Below, in pieces: positions 1-9,000 of a stretch of DNA of 64,000 nucleotides. Both the position numbers and the translations under genes were made by a program. Below the pieces are notes generated by a model. That model searched no databases. It saw only the letters and a program-made list of their open reading frames with translations, and had not been told where the DNA came from. The stretch comes from Youxingia wuxianensis (GTDB lineage Bacteria; Bacillota; Clostridia; Oscillospirales; Ruminococcaceae). How positions within the stretch are numbered: position 1 is the stretch's first letter; each line of letters begins with the position of its first letter. The DNA is taken from positions 327,531 to 391,530 of the forward strand of contig NZ_JACRTD010000002.1 in NCBI RefSeq assembly GCF_014385085.1, read 5' to 3'.

Positions 1-233
1 AGCACGCCGCCCGCTTCGTTAGAGTAAGTAAAATGGACCAGCCCGTATCCGGCAACTTCCCCGTCACATTCAATAATGAAACCATCTTTGTACGGACTGT
101 TGTCCATAATCCGATGGAACGTACGGACAAAATATTCCTCCGGAGTTGCGCTGGCAACAGCGTCTGAGGAGTGGAAATCATGTGCCATTGCTAGAAATTC
201 TTCTTTGTCTGCCTGCGTGAAAGGTCGTATCAT
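1..233 (-). CDS. GNAT-family N-acetyltransferase, N-terminal part
   Basis: The gene starts at ATG 233-231 behind a clear GGAGG site and runs off the left edge, so only 77 residues are visible. The start (MIRPFTQADKEEFLAMAHDF) and the following strand pattern (GFIIECDGEVAGYGLVHFT) match the first alpha/beta half of the GNAT fold, which moves an acetyl group from acetyl-CoA to an amine. The acetyl-CoA-binding loop lies outside the window, so the substrate cannot be judged. It starts 28 bases after the transketolase C subunit and is probably co-transcribed with it. Confidence 0.7.
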   Translation of the reverse strand, partial: MIRPFTQADKEEFLAMAHDFHSSDAVASATPEEYFVRTFHRIMDNSPYKDGFIIECDGEVAGYGLVHFTYSNEAGGV

Positions 234-261
234 TTTTTTCCTCCATTCTTTCTTTGCCTTT

Positions 262-1194
262 TTATACTGAAAGCATTTCTTCAACCGCTTTTACAATACC
301 GTTTGTTTCAATTCCGTAGTATTCAAACAGCTGTGCTTGGGTACCCGCCTGAATATGTTCGTCAGGCAGGCCCAGGATTTTTAGCGGAACCGGACAGTTT
401 ACCGCGGTTACTTCGGCTACCGCTCCGCCCAGGCCGCCATAAATGCAATGTTCCTCCACAGTGATGATTTTCCCAGTTTCTTTTGCTGCCCGGAGAATGG
501 CGTCTTTGTCAATCGGCTTGATAGTGTGCATATCCAATACACGCACGGCAACGCCCTTAGATTCTAAAGCCTTCGCCGCCTGCAGGGCGTAATAAACCGT
601 GTCGCCGCAGGCAATAACAGTAATATCGTTTCCTTCATGCAGAAGATTAGCTTTGCCGATCTGAAAGGATTCTTCCCCAGTATAAACATCCGGGACAGGT
701 CCTCGTCCAACGCGGACATAAACCCCGCCTTTTTGCAGGGAAAGCTCTTTTACCAGCCATCTCATGTAAATAGAATCCGCCGGCAGAATTACAGTCAGTC
801 CATTTAAGGCGCGCATAACAGCGATGTCATGGATGGCGTGATGGGAAGAGCCCAGCGCGCCATAGGCCAAACCGCCGCTAATTCCCACTAATTTTACATT
901 CATGCCGGAGTATCCCACGTCCACTTTTACCTGCTCCAGACTGCGGGCGCTTAAAAAAGGGGCAGGGGAACAGACAAACGGAATTTTGCCGCAGCTGGCA
1001 AGCCCGGCGGCCACCCCCACTTCATTTTGCTCAGCGATTCCCACCTCCACAAACTGTTGGGGAAGTTCCTTGACAAATTCCTCCAAGGCAGCGGACCCGC
1101 GAGCGTCTGCAGTTACAGCCAGGATATCTCGATTTTCTTTGCCCAGAGAAATCAATGTTTCACAGAGGGCTTTTCTGCATGGATACGAACCCAT
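262..1194 (-). CDS. Transketolase, C-terminal subunit
   Basis: This 310-residue protein covers the pyrimidine-binding and C-terminal domains of transketolase, which in many Clostridia is split over two genes. The N-terminal half carries the family's conserved stretch around VEVGIAEQNEVGVAAGLASC, where the glutamate activates the thiamin diphosphate cofactor; the C-terminal part has IKPIDKDAI and the VEEHCIYGGLGGAVAEV segment. With its partner it would move two-carbon ketol units between pentose-pathway sugar phosphates in the cytoplasm. Its ATG shares one base with the stop codon of the upstream subunit gene (TAATG), which indicates translational coupling. A second split pair lies at 58507-60325; this pair sits with a sugar kinase instead. 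Confidence 0.92.
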   Translation of the reverse strand: MGSYPCRKALCETLISLGKENRDILAVTADARGSAALEEFVKELPQQFVEVGIAEQNEVGVAAGLASCGKIPFVCSPAPFLSARSLEQVKVDVGYSGMNVKLVGISGGLAYGALGSSHHAIHDIAVMRALNGLTVILPADSIYMRWLVKELSLQKGGVYVRVGRGPVPDVYTGEESFQIGKANLLHEGNDITVIACGDTVYYALQAAKALESKGVAVRVLDMHTIKPIDKDAILRAAKETGKIITVEEHCIYGGLGGAVAEVTAVNCPVPLKILGLPDEHIQAGTQAQLFEYYGIETNGIVKAVEEMLSV

Positions 1195-2021
1195 TATTTC
1201 AACTCCTTTGCCTGGAAAGCTAACTCTGCCGTAGCTTTTTCATATTGTTCCTGATTGGGAATAGCATGATGCCAAGGGGGATTATTCTCCATAAAGGAGA
1301 TACCCTTTCCTTTTACCGTATTCATAAATAACAGCTTCGGCTGGCCGGTTACCTTATCCAGTTCTGCAAAGGCGTCCAGCAGCTCCTGCATGTTGTTTCC
1401 ATCCACTTCCCGCACATAAAATCCAAAATCCTGCCATTTCTTTTTCAGCGGTTCCAGGCGCAAAACATCTTCTGTGCATCCGCTGATCTGAAGTCGGTTG
1501 CGGTCCAGGATGGCATACAGATTATCTAGTTTATGGCTGGCGGCAAACATAGCCGCCTCCCATACGCTTCCTTCATTGATCTCCCCGTCTCCCATAAGTA
1601 CAAATACTCGATAATCCTTATGATCCAGCTTGCCCGCTTTTGCCATACCGCAGCCGCAGCTAAGCCCATGACCCAAAGCGCCGGTATTCATTTCAATGCC
1701 GGGAACATCCCGGTTTGGATGTCCGATCAGACGGGTGCCAAACTGGCAAAAAGTTTTTAGTTCTTCCTTGGGAAAAAAGCCGCAGTCGGCCAAAGCATAT
1801 AGGTAACCTTCAATACAGTGGCCTTTGCTTAAAATAAAGCGGTCCCGGTCGGCAAGCGCGGGGTTTTTAGGATCATACCGCATGATCTCATAAAACAAAG
1901 CTGTAATTACATCAGCGCTGGAAAGGGTGCCGCCGATATGTCCGGCGCCGGCGCGGTAAATGATGTCCAAAGCGCCCTTGCGGACCTCCACAGCCTTTTT
2001 TTGCAGCTCCTTCACATTCAT
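1194..2021 (-). CDS. Transketolase, N-terminal subunit
   Basis: A protein of 275 residues corresponding to the thiamin-diphosphate-binding domain. The sequence shows the GDGEINEG cofactor motif followed about 25 residues later by an Asn (LDRNRLQ), and an early GHIGGTLSSAD segment that contributes histidine to the active site. ATG 2021 was chosen because a GGAGG lies about eight bases upstream; an in-frame start 18 bases further out lacks this. It follows the FGGY kinase by 139 bases and is coupled to the C-terminal subunit, so kinase, TktN and TktC probably form one catabolic unit feeding the pentose phosphate pathway. Confidence 0.92.
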   Translation of the reverse strand: MNVKELQKKAVEVRKGALDIIYRAGAGHIGGTLSSADVITALFYEIMRYDPKNPALADRDRFILSKGHCIEGYLYALADCGFFPKEELKTFCQFGTRLIGHPNRDVPGIEMNTGALGHGLSCGCGMAKAGKLDHKDYRVFVLMGDGEINEGSVWEAAMFAASHKLDNLYAILDRNRLQISGCTEDVLRLEPLKKKWQDFGFYVREVDGNNMQELLDAFAELDKVTGQPKLLFMNTVKGKGISFMENNPPWHHAIPNQEQYEKATAELAFQAKELK

Positions 2022-2160
2022 TACTGATCCTCCTAGCAAATAAGGGTAATTTTCTTATATTTATTAGTTTAACAGATATCAAAAGAAAAAGAAAGGTTAA
2101 AAGGTGCTATTTATTTACGATTATTTTTGTTTATTTTTATTTTACTTTCAAATATTAAGT

Positions 2161-3642
2161 TTATCTGCAAATTGCTTGTCTTACCGCGGCTTCCCAGCCG
2201 GAAACTAATTTTTTACGCGTTTGCGCTTCCATTTGGGGAAGGAAAGTGTCCGGACTTTGCTGAAGGCGGCGGATCTGATCGTAATTTTGGTAAACTCCGG
2301 TAGTCAGCCCGGCAATACAGGCGGCGCCAAAAGCCGAACTATCTTCTTGCTGGCTACGGATCAAAGGGATATTTAAAATATCCGCCTGAAACTGCATTAA
2401 TAAGGAGTTTTTTGTAACGCCTCCGTCTGCCAGAAGCTGCGCAATGCGGCAGCCGGACTTTTCACTCATGGCGCAGGCGAAATCTCGGATTTGATATGCG
2501 GCGCTTTCCAATGCGGCCCGGACGATATGAGACTTAGTAGTACTGCGGCTCATCCCAGTCAGAATAGTGCGGGCCTCAGGGTAAGGGAGAGGGGCGTTAA
2601 TTCCGTTAAAGGCAGGAACCAGGTATACGCCGCCGTTATTATCTACCTTTCTGGCCTGCGCTTCTGATGAAGCGGCGTCCGAAAGCATCTGCAAGTCGTT
2701 TACCAGCCATTGGATCACATCTCCCACATACATAGCGGTACCTTCCCATAAATACGCAGTTTCTCCATTTTTCATTTTCCAGCCTACCGCCGGCAAGACA
2801 GACGGCGGGGGCGGGCTGGCGCAGTCGCCCACATTCATCAGAATGGAAGCGCCGGTTCCGTAAGTAACCTTTACGCTTCCCTTCTCAAATCCCCCCTGGG
2901 CAAACAGAGCAGCGGCGCTGTCCCCGATGACCCCGGTAATCGGCACCTCAGGAAGCCCTGGCACCTGCAACAGACCGAAGTCGCCGTCCGTAGCTTTTAA
3001 TTGGGGAAGAATGTTTTCGGGGATGGAAAAATACGCTAACAGCTCTTTATCCCAGCAGAGGGTTTGCATATTCAGCAGCTGGGTATAGCCGGCGTTGCCA
3101 TAATCGCTGGCATGTACTCTACCGCCGGTGAACCGGTAAATAAGGTAACTTTCGATGGTTCCAAAAAGCACGTCGCCCGCTTGTGCTTTCTGCCGCAGCC
3201 CAGGGATATTTTCCAGCATCCAGCAGAGCTTGGCGGCCACCAGATAGCCTTGAGGAGGGGACATAGTTTTTTGTTTGATCGTTTCCGCTTGCTGAGGGGA
3301 AAGACGCTTAACAATTTCCTCTCCCCGGTTGCACTGCCACCCGATAATGTGATAGACGGGAATGCCGGTTTTTTTATCCCACACAACAAAAGCGTCCGTT
3401 TGGGTGGTAATGGATAAGGCGGCGATTTGGGCAGGATCCACGCCTGTCTCAGAGAGCGCCTGGTGTAAAGCGCCGCAGGCCAATTGGTAAATCTCTTCGC
3501 CGTCCTGCTCCACCCATCCGTCTTTCGGGTAGTACTGTTTATGTACGGCGGTAATCTTTTTCAGGCAGGAACCATCCTCACCAAAGAGAAAAACTTTTGT
3601 ACTTTGGGTGCTTTGATCTATCGAGAGAATATAGTTACGCAT
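2161..3642 (-). CDS. FGGY-family carbohydrate kinase, glycerol-kinase-like
   Basis: A full-length (493 residue) FGGY kinase of the actin-like ATPase fold. The N-terminal phosphate loop is DQSTQSTKVF. Other segments resemble GlpK most closely: TYGTGASILMNVG, WEGTAMYVGDVIQWL, YLVPAFNGINAP and ADGGVTKNSLLMQFQADIL. It should phosphorylate a polyol or ketose with ATP. The true substrate is open: being the first gene before a transketolase pair suggests a pentulose or another sugar entering the pentose phosphate pathway rather than glycerol. A strong divergent promoter lies just upstream. The assignment to the family is firm; the substrate is inference. Confidence 0.85.
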   Translation of the reverse strand: MRNYILSIDQSTQSTKVFLFGEDGSCLKKITAVHKQYYPKDGWVEQDGEEIYQLACGALHQALSETGVDPAQIAALSITTQTDAFVVWDKKTGIPVYHIIGWQCNRGEEIVKRLSPQQAETIKQKTMSPPQGYLVAAKLCWMLENIPGLRQKAQAGDVLFGTIESYLIYRFTGGRVHASDYGNAGYTQLLNMQTLCWDKELLAYFSIPENILPQLKATDGDFGLLQVPGLPEVPITGVIGDSAAALFAQGGFEKGSVKVTYGTGASILMNVGDCASPPPPSVLPAVGWKMKNGETAYLWEGTAMYVGDVIQWLVNDLQMLSDAASSEAQARKVDNNGGVYLVPAFNGINAPLPYPEARTILTGMSRSTTKSHIVRAALESAAYQIRDFACAMSEKSGCRIAQLLADGGVTKNSLLMQFQADILNIPLIRSQQEDSSAFGAACIAGLTTGVYQNYDQIRRLQQSPDTFLPQMEAQTRKKLVSGWEAAVRQAICR

Positions 3643-3686
3643 AATTCCTCCTGCTTCCCTTAAAATTTAAAAGAATGTTTTTATCT

Positions 3687-3715
3687 ATTATAAAATTATT
3701 ATTATAATTATGCAA
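3687..3715 (-). promoter_or_regulatory. Sigma-A-type promoter for the kinase-transketolase operon
   Basis: Read on the minus strand the sequence has TTGCAT, a 17-base spacer and a perfect TATAAT, ending about 45 bases before the kinase start codon. The region is very AT-rich. It lies back to back with the promoter of the cyclase gene. Confidence 0.6.
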
Positions 3716-3765
3716 CAAAAATTTTCTAAAATTTAATATTTTTTTGTTTTAGAAAGTAAAACTCG

Positions 3766-3794
3766 TTGACATTGGTTATTTTTAATGGTATATT
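3766..3794 (+). promoter_or_regulatory. Sigma-A-type promoter for the cyclase gene
   Basis: A consensus TTGACA at 3766-3771, a 17-base spacer and TATATT at 3789-3794. Transcription would start near 3801, about 45 bases upstream of the cyclase ATG. No operator-like palindrome is evident. Confidence 0.65.
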
Positions 3795-3844
3795 TGTAAT
3801 AGTATAAGCGATTAAGTTTATAAAACTTAAGAAACGGGGAGAAA

Positions 3845-4549
3845 ATGATGAAATTTAAAAAAGAACAAATCGTAGAACTCAGCCATCCGCTTATAAACAA
3901 CAAGGAACATTTTACATATGTAGCCAAACCGGAGGATATCAGCCTCATGCGTCGGGACTATTGGTATTTGGAATGTACCGCTACGTTGTGCGCTCATGCG
4001 GGTACCCATGTGGAAGTGCCCTATCATCATATGATCGACGGGATGGACTGTATGGCGTTTCCGGTAGAGCGTCTGATCGGCGAAGCGATTGTTATCAACT
4101 GTTTGGGGAAAAAGGCCGGTGATCCCATCACTTTGCAGGATGTGAAAAAGGCGGAAGGCCGAATTGAAAAAGGCGATATGATTTTCCTGTACTGCGGCTT
4201 TGATAAATATTTTAGAACCGACGATTGGGAGCCCTATCCCTATATTACCCCCGAAGCGCTGGAATGGATGCTTTCCTATGAGCCTAAATGTATCGGTACG
4301 GACGCCTCCGGTGTGGAAGTGCCCGGTGTTCTCAATGGGGAACCGATCCATGTGACCTGCTTTAAAAAAGGGGTAGCGATTATTGAATCTATGACCAACC
4401 TAGGCGCAATCGAAAATGAAAGAACGACCGCCTTTGTTTTAGCTCTTCCTATGCAGGGGATGGATGCTTCCCCTGTGCGTATTGTGGCCATTCGCGACTG
4501 GGACGCCCCAAAAGCCCAGAATAAATCGGAAAAAGAGAAAAAAGCATAA
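3845..4549 (+). CDS. Cyclase-family (kynurenine formamidase-like) metal-dependent hydrolase
   Basis: A 234-residue protein of the cyclase/KynB family, metal-binding hydrolases that open or close amides and lactones. The family signature HxGTHxDxPxH appears at residues 51-61 as HAGTHVEVPYH, with Glu57 replacing the usual Asp. A later CFKKGVAIIESMTNLGAIE segment matches the C-terminal family block. ATG 3845 follows GGGGAG by a few bases; ATG 3848 is an equally possible start. It stands as a single gene between a good promoter and a strong terminator, so neighbours do not reveal the substrate. True kynurenine formamidase activity cannot be claimed from the sequence. Confidence 0.8.
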   Translation: MMKFKKEQIVELSHPLINNKEHFTYVAKPEDISLMRRDYWYLECTATLCAHAGTHVEVPYHHMIDGMDCMAFPVERLIGEAIVINCLGKKAGDPITLQDVKKAEGRIEKGDMIFLYCGFDKYFRTDDWEPYPYITPEALEWMLSYEPKCIGTDASGVEVPGVLNGEPIHVTCFKKGVAIIESMTNLGAIENERTTAFVLALPMQGMDASPVRIVAIRDWDAPKAQNKSEKEKKA

Positions 4550-4565
4550 TATATATAAATAAGTA

Positions 4566-4606
4566 TACGCCCTTGGAAGTGAACTTCCAAGGGCGTACTG
4601 TTTTTC
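4566..4606 (+). terminator. Rho-independent terminator after the cyclase gene
   Basis: A perfect 14-bp stem (TACGCCCTTGGAAG with its complement) around a TGAA loop, followed by CTGTTTTT. Confidence 0.85.
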
Positions 4607-4645
4607 TCCATTGATCCATACATATATAAATGAGGTGAAGGGGAA

Positions 4646-5401
4646 ATGTACACAGTATTATCCAGGAGAGTAACCACGCTGCTTACCTTGCTGTTAGGTC
4701 TGACAATGATTGCGGGAATTGCGGCGATGGGAAAGACGGCGGCGGTTTCCGCCTCCATGCGGGAGCTGCCGATTTATTCGGTGGATACCAAGGAAAATGT
4801 AATGGCCTTGGGGATTAACTGCGCTTGGGACGACGGGGATATTGAGAGTATTTTAGACACGCTGGAAAAAGCGCAGGTAAAGGCTACCTTTTTTATGGTA
4901 GGGGAGTGGTGCGATAAATATCCCCAGAGCGTAAAAAAAATTGCGGCGGCGGGACATGAGATTGGAAGTCATTCGGACAGCCACGCGGATATGACCAAAT
5001 TATCCAAGGAAGAGATTATCCAGGAGTTGGACGCATCCGGAGAAAAGATAGAGGCGCTTACTGGAAAAAAGCCGACGCTGCTGCGCTGCCCGTCAGGGGC
5101 GTATAATAATCTGGCGGTGGCTACGGCGCGGGAAGAGGGATGGGAAGTAATACAATGGGATGTGGATACACGGGACTGGAAAGGGCTGAGCGAAGAGGAG
5201 ATTATAAATAATGTAACTAAACACTTGCAAAAGGGCAGTATCGCCTTGCTGCACAGCGGGGCAAAAAATACTGCCCAAGCATTACCCCAGCTGATAGAGG
5301 AGATAAAAAATCGAGGGTTCCAGATAAAATTAGTAAGTGAGATTATTTATAAAGGAAGCTATATTCTGGATCATACGGGAAGGCAATTTGAAAAAAAATA
5401 A
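4646..5401 (+). CDS. NodB-domain polysaccharide deacetylase, PdaB-like
   Basis: A 251-residue protein with a membrane segment at residues 8-28 that serves as a signal peptide or anchor, then a NodB domain. Seen motifs: NCAWDDG (Asp62/Asp63, motif 1), the zinc-binding HSDSH (His109, His113, motif 2), RCPSGAYN (motif 3) and WDVDTRDWKG (motif 4). The enzyme removes acetyl groups from cell-wall polysaccharide outside the membrane; the CAWDD form of motif 1 is typical of PdaB-like proteins tied to sporulation in Bacillus and Clostridia. It starts behind AGGTGAAGGGG and is bracketed by two terminators, so it is monocistronic. A spore role is inference. Confidence 0.87.
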   Translation: MYTVLSRRVTTLLTLLLGLTMIAGIAAMGKTAAVSASMRELPIYSVDTKENVMALGINCAWDDGDIESILDTLEKAQVKATFFMVGEWCDKYPQSVKKIAAAGHEIGSHSDSHADMTKLSKEEIIQELDASGEKIEALTGKKPTLLRCPSGAYNNLAVATAREEGWEVIQWDVDTRDWKGLSEEEIINNVTKHLQKGSIALLHSGAKNTAQALPQLIEEIKNRGFQIKLVSEIIYKGSYILDHTGRQFEKK

Positions 5402-5407
5402 AGTACG

Positions 5408-5443
5408 GGCCGGAGAGAAAATTTACTTTCCGGCCTATTTTTA
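5408..5443 (+). terminator. Terminator after the deacetylase gene
   Basis: A 10-bp stem with one G-U pair (GGCCGGAGAG against CTTTCCGGCC) followed by TATTTTTA. Confidence 0.75.
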
Positions 5444-5564
5444 TGGGAAATGTAGAAAATACATGAAAATCTTTGGTCACAAAATGTCGCATAAATTGGA
5501 TTTTGTTACTGATGTGTGACTGACATATGGCATAATGTGGACAAATAGAAGGGAGGATCTGACC

Positions 5565-6059
5565 TTGGGATTGAGAAACTCTCCGGCGGTCTCCAGTAAC
5601 GCAACTAGGACGTTGGTTTGTGTTGATAGGTTTGAAGATTTCGAAATCTCGGGACGGCTTTATAATCTCTATGTAAAAGAAACGATAAAATTTTTCAGCA
5701 TATTAGATATGGCTGAGAAAATGGAGTCCCTGTTTAATACCCTATCATTCCCACAATCTTCTGTAAACTTCCGCAGTTTTCAGGGAAAGAAAGAGAAACC
5801 GCGTAGTTTGCCGATGGATAAAGAAATGAGGCATTGTATGGATAATATAGTCTTCCAAGAAGAGCAGGGGGAAAAATCTACATTTATTGTTCAGGTTCAG
5901 TTCCGGCAGAATGCTACCTGGCAGGGAACAATTACCTGGACGGAAGAAAAAAAGACCCAGCATTTCCGAAGCACTTTGGAACTTATCAAACTTATGAACG
6001 ATGCGTTGTCAGACGAAAATGAAGAACGACTTGTAGGCTGGGAAACAACGGCCCAGTAA
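5565..6059 (+). CDS. Conserved protein of unknown function encoded before the adhesin
   Basis: No function is recognised. TTG 5565 was chosen as start because GGGAGG at 5551-5556 lies eight bases before it; the in-frame ATG at 5535 has no ribosome binding site. The resulting 164-residue protein has no signal peptide or membrane segment. Its C-terminal half (FIVQVQFRQNATWQGTITW, then HFRSTLELIKLMNDAL) is the recognisable part: a short beta-sheet followed by an amphipathic helix, a pattern I associate with small uncharacterised proteins of gut Clostridia. It ends 23 bases before the giant adhesin gene in the same direction, so it is probably co-transcribed and could act in its expression or export. 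Confidence 0.75.
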   Translation: MGLRNSPAVSSNATRTLVCVDRFEDFEISGRLYNLYVKETIKFFSILDMAEKMESLFNTLSFPQSSVNFRSFQGKKEKPRSLPMDKEMRHCMDNIVFQEEQGEKSTFIVQVQFRQNATWQGTITWTEEKKTQHFRSTLELIKLMNDALSDENEERLVGWETTAQ

Positions 6060-6082
6060 ATTTAAAAAGAGGAGTATGAGAG

Positions 6083-9000
6083 ATGAAAAGATTTCTAAGT
6101 GTAGTGTTAGCAATTATTGTTCTAGTTACTATGCTTCCGGTCTCTGTATTTGCTACAGAACCAGCTGCAGGGGATTCTCTTGAGTGGGATAACCCTGGGT
6201 CATTGAAGCTGACCAAAACAGCGACGGCGGATCCGCAGGATGCTCATTCCTTTACAGTTACCCTGACAATTGAAGGAAAAGACAAAGCTTCTGCATCTCC
6301 GGCTGACGTGGTTATTCTTATCGACCAGTCGGGCAGTATGAGCCGTACGGATATGTCCCGGGCGAAAGCTGCGGCAAAAACGATGATCGACTCTCTGATG
6401 CCAAATTCTTATTCTCAAACCCAGGTAGCAGTAGTTCCTTTTGATACCAGGGCGAGAGATGCTCTATTAGGCGGATTTGTAGATTATACAAAAAGAGAAC
6501 AGCTGAAAGCTCAGATTGATAACGGTAGTGTCATTTCGAACGACCCGCCTAATAGCTATAATACCAACACTCAGGATGCGCTCCACAGTGCAAGATCTTT
6601 GCTGGCGACTCAGCCGTCTACCCATCAAAAATTTATTGTTGTGCTCAGTGACGGCGCTCCTACGCAAAGCTTCAAGGCTACGAGAAATTCTGCGGTAGCA
6701 TACGATGGATTCCTTGAGGCGCAGATTAATTTCGGCAGCGGAAGAAGGCCGGACTGGCGGCCTTTTAAAGATAATTTCCGTATTACAGAGTTTGATTACT
6801 CCACCATGCTCGGTGACGGAAATAGTTATGAGTTAGGTAGATATCAAAAATATTATGCCGATACTAATAGAAAATTTTATGTAGATGACAATGGTATCGC
6901 TACTATTTCCGAAGCATACCTGGCGAAAGCGGAAGGCGCTACGATCTATTCTATTGGCCTAGGCCTTGGCACCACTGGTACGGCGTACTATACCATGCTC
7001 AACTGCGCCACCAGCGCGGCCCATGTAAAAAATGCTACAGACAACAGCGAATTGCAGAAAATATTCAGCGACATCGCAGGAGAAATATCCAACGCCGCTA
7101 CCAATGGCGTTGTTACCGACCCGATGGGAGAATATTTTGATTATGTTGCCGGTACAGTAACCACCAGCAATGGAGTTACTCCGACCTTCAATTCAAGCTC
7201 GGAAACTTTCACCTGGAATGTAGGGACCATTACGGAAGGTACTCCGGTAACCATGTCCTATAAGGTTACAGTTCCGGAAGATAAAAAAGCACTTCTTCAG
7301 AACAATGATCCCAATCAGCTATATCCTACGAACCTGCGCACTTACCTTACCTACACGGATGTGTATGGAACAGAAAACTCTGTAAAAGATTTCCCGATAC
7401 CGGAAGTTCCTCTGCCCAATGACCGCGGTACCATTACCATCAAAGGTTACTTGGTAAATGAGGACGGCGTGCTTGTTGCTCCCAACGGTTCCCTTTTGAC
7501 AGATGCTGCTGATGCGCAGCGGTATGATTTGGCAGCGCCGGTAGGAGAAGCGGTACGTTATGTAAATCCTTATGATGGTCCGCTGAAAGGTTCCTATGCT
7601 TTCTATTTCAACGGTACCGCGGGCTATCGTCCAAGTTATTATACGGTGCCTGTATTTGATACTCCTACAGGATATGTCCTTTATAATCCGAGCCAGACGA
7701 CGACCAATGTAACAGTGGGTGCGGACAATGTAAACGCCATTGCTTGGTTCCCGTTTGTAAAGCTGCAGTACGGTGATCTTCAGGTAAGCCATAAGATCGG
7801 TTCTGCGGATGCAGTGATAGATGCGCAGCAGTCTCAGGAAGATTTGGATATTGATACGCCAGTGACCGTTAACGCATTGGCTGCGGACGATTCTTCCCTC
7901 AATGGCCATGTCCTTTCCGAGGTTTGGATCAATGGTGTGAAACAAGCCACAGCGACACAGACTGTAAATACCACCATTACCACCGATCCAACAACAGTAT
8001 TGTTTGTATATGCGGCCAAAAGCAATCTTTCCGTAGATATCAGATATGTCGACCAGGCGAAAGTGAAGTCTGATGGCACCTACGCCGAGGCAGACGATAT
8101 CTCTACAAAGATTATCAGAACAGGTACTTTTGATACGGCGTATGAAGTTACTGAAAAGATTATTCCCGGTTATGATTTTGTAAGAACAGATGATCTCAAT
8201 AACGGGAAATTTGCCGATCCGAGTCAAACTGTGTATGTAGTATACAAAGCGAGAGAGGATACCGCATACAAAGTAAATCACTTTAAACAGGTAAGCAGTG
8301 CGACAGGCGAACTTTCTTACCCGCGTATTCCAAATAAAGTAGAGGATAAGACTGGAACTACTGGCGGCCAGACAGAAGCAGCCGCATGGCAGCCTTTCCT
8401 TACAGAAGGATATGTATTAGCTGGAGCCATTACCCAGCAGGTGATTAAGGGCGACGGATCTACAGAAATAAATGTATATTATAATCTGGTTGCTCATAAT
8501 GTGACCTATGATGCCAATGGAGGCTCTAATCCTCCAGTCGACGCGGACACTTATTATAATGGAGAAACGGTAACAGTAAAATCTGACGCAGGAATGACCT
8601 TTGCCGGTCACACCTTTGATGGCTGGTACACTGCGGCACAAGGCGGTACCGAATACAACTCCACCTTTACGATGCCTAACAACAATGTAACCTTGTATGC
8701 TCACTGGAAAACTAACAATTATCCGGTGAAGGTGGAATATCATCTTGGCACAGCGAATGGTCCATCGGCAGGAGCTACTGTAACTCTGGCAGATGAATAT
8801 GCCTTTGGAACTACTTTGGCTTCTATTGTCGATGCTGATCCGGCGGTAGTAGAGGCGGATCTCTATTATGACACTCATAAAGCAGAATATGGTCATGGCG
8901 TAATCCAGTCTCCAGGTGCAGCGACAGTAGGCGCTGGTGAAAACATCATTATCGTTGTTTACCCGCAGCTGGAGATGGTAAATGTTGACTTTGTGATTGT

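Noticed and set aside
3827..4351. A 174-codon minus-strand frame opposite the cyclase gene.
   Set aside because: It is antisense to a protein with clear family motifs, promoter and ribosome site.
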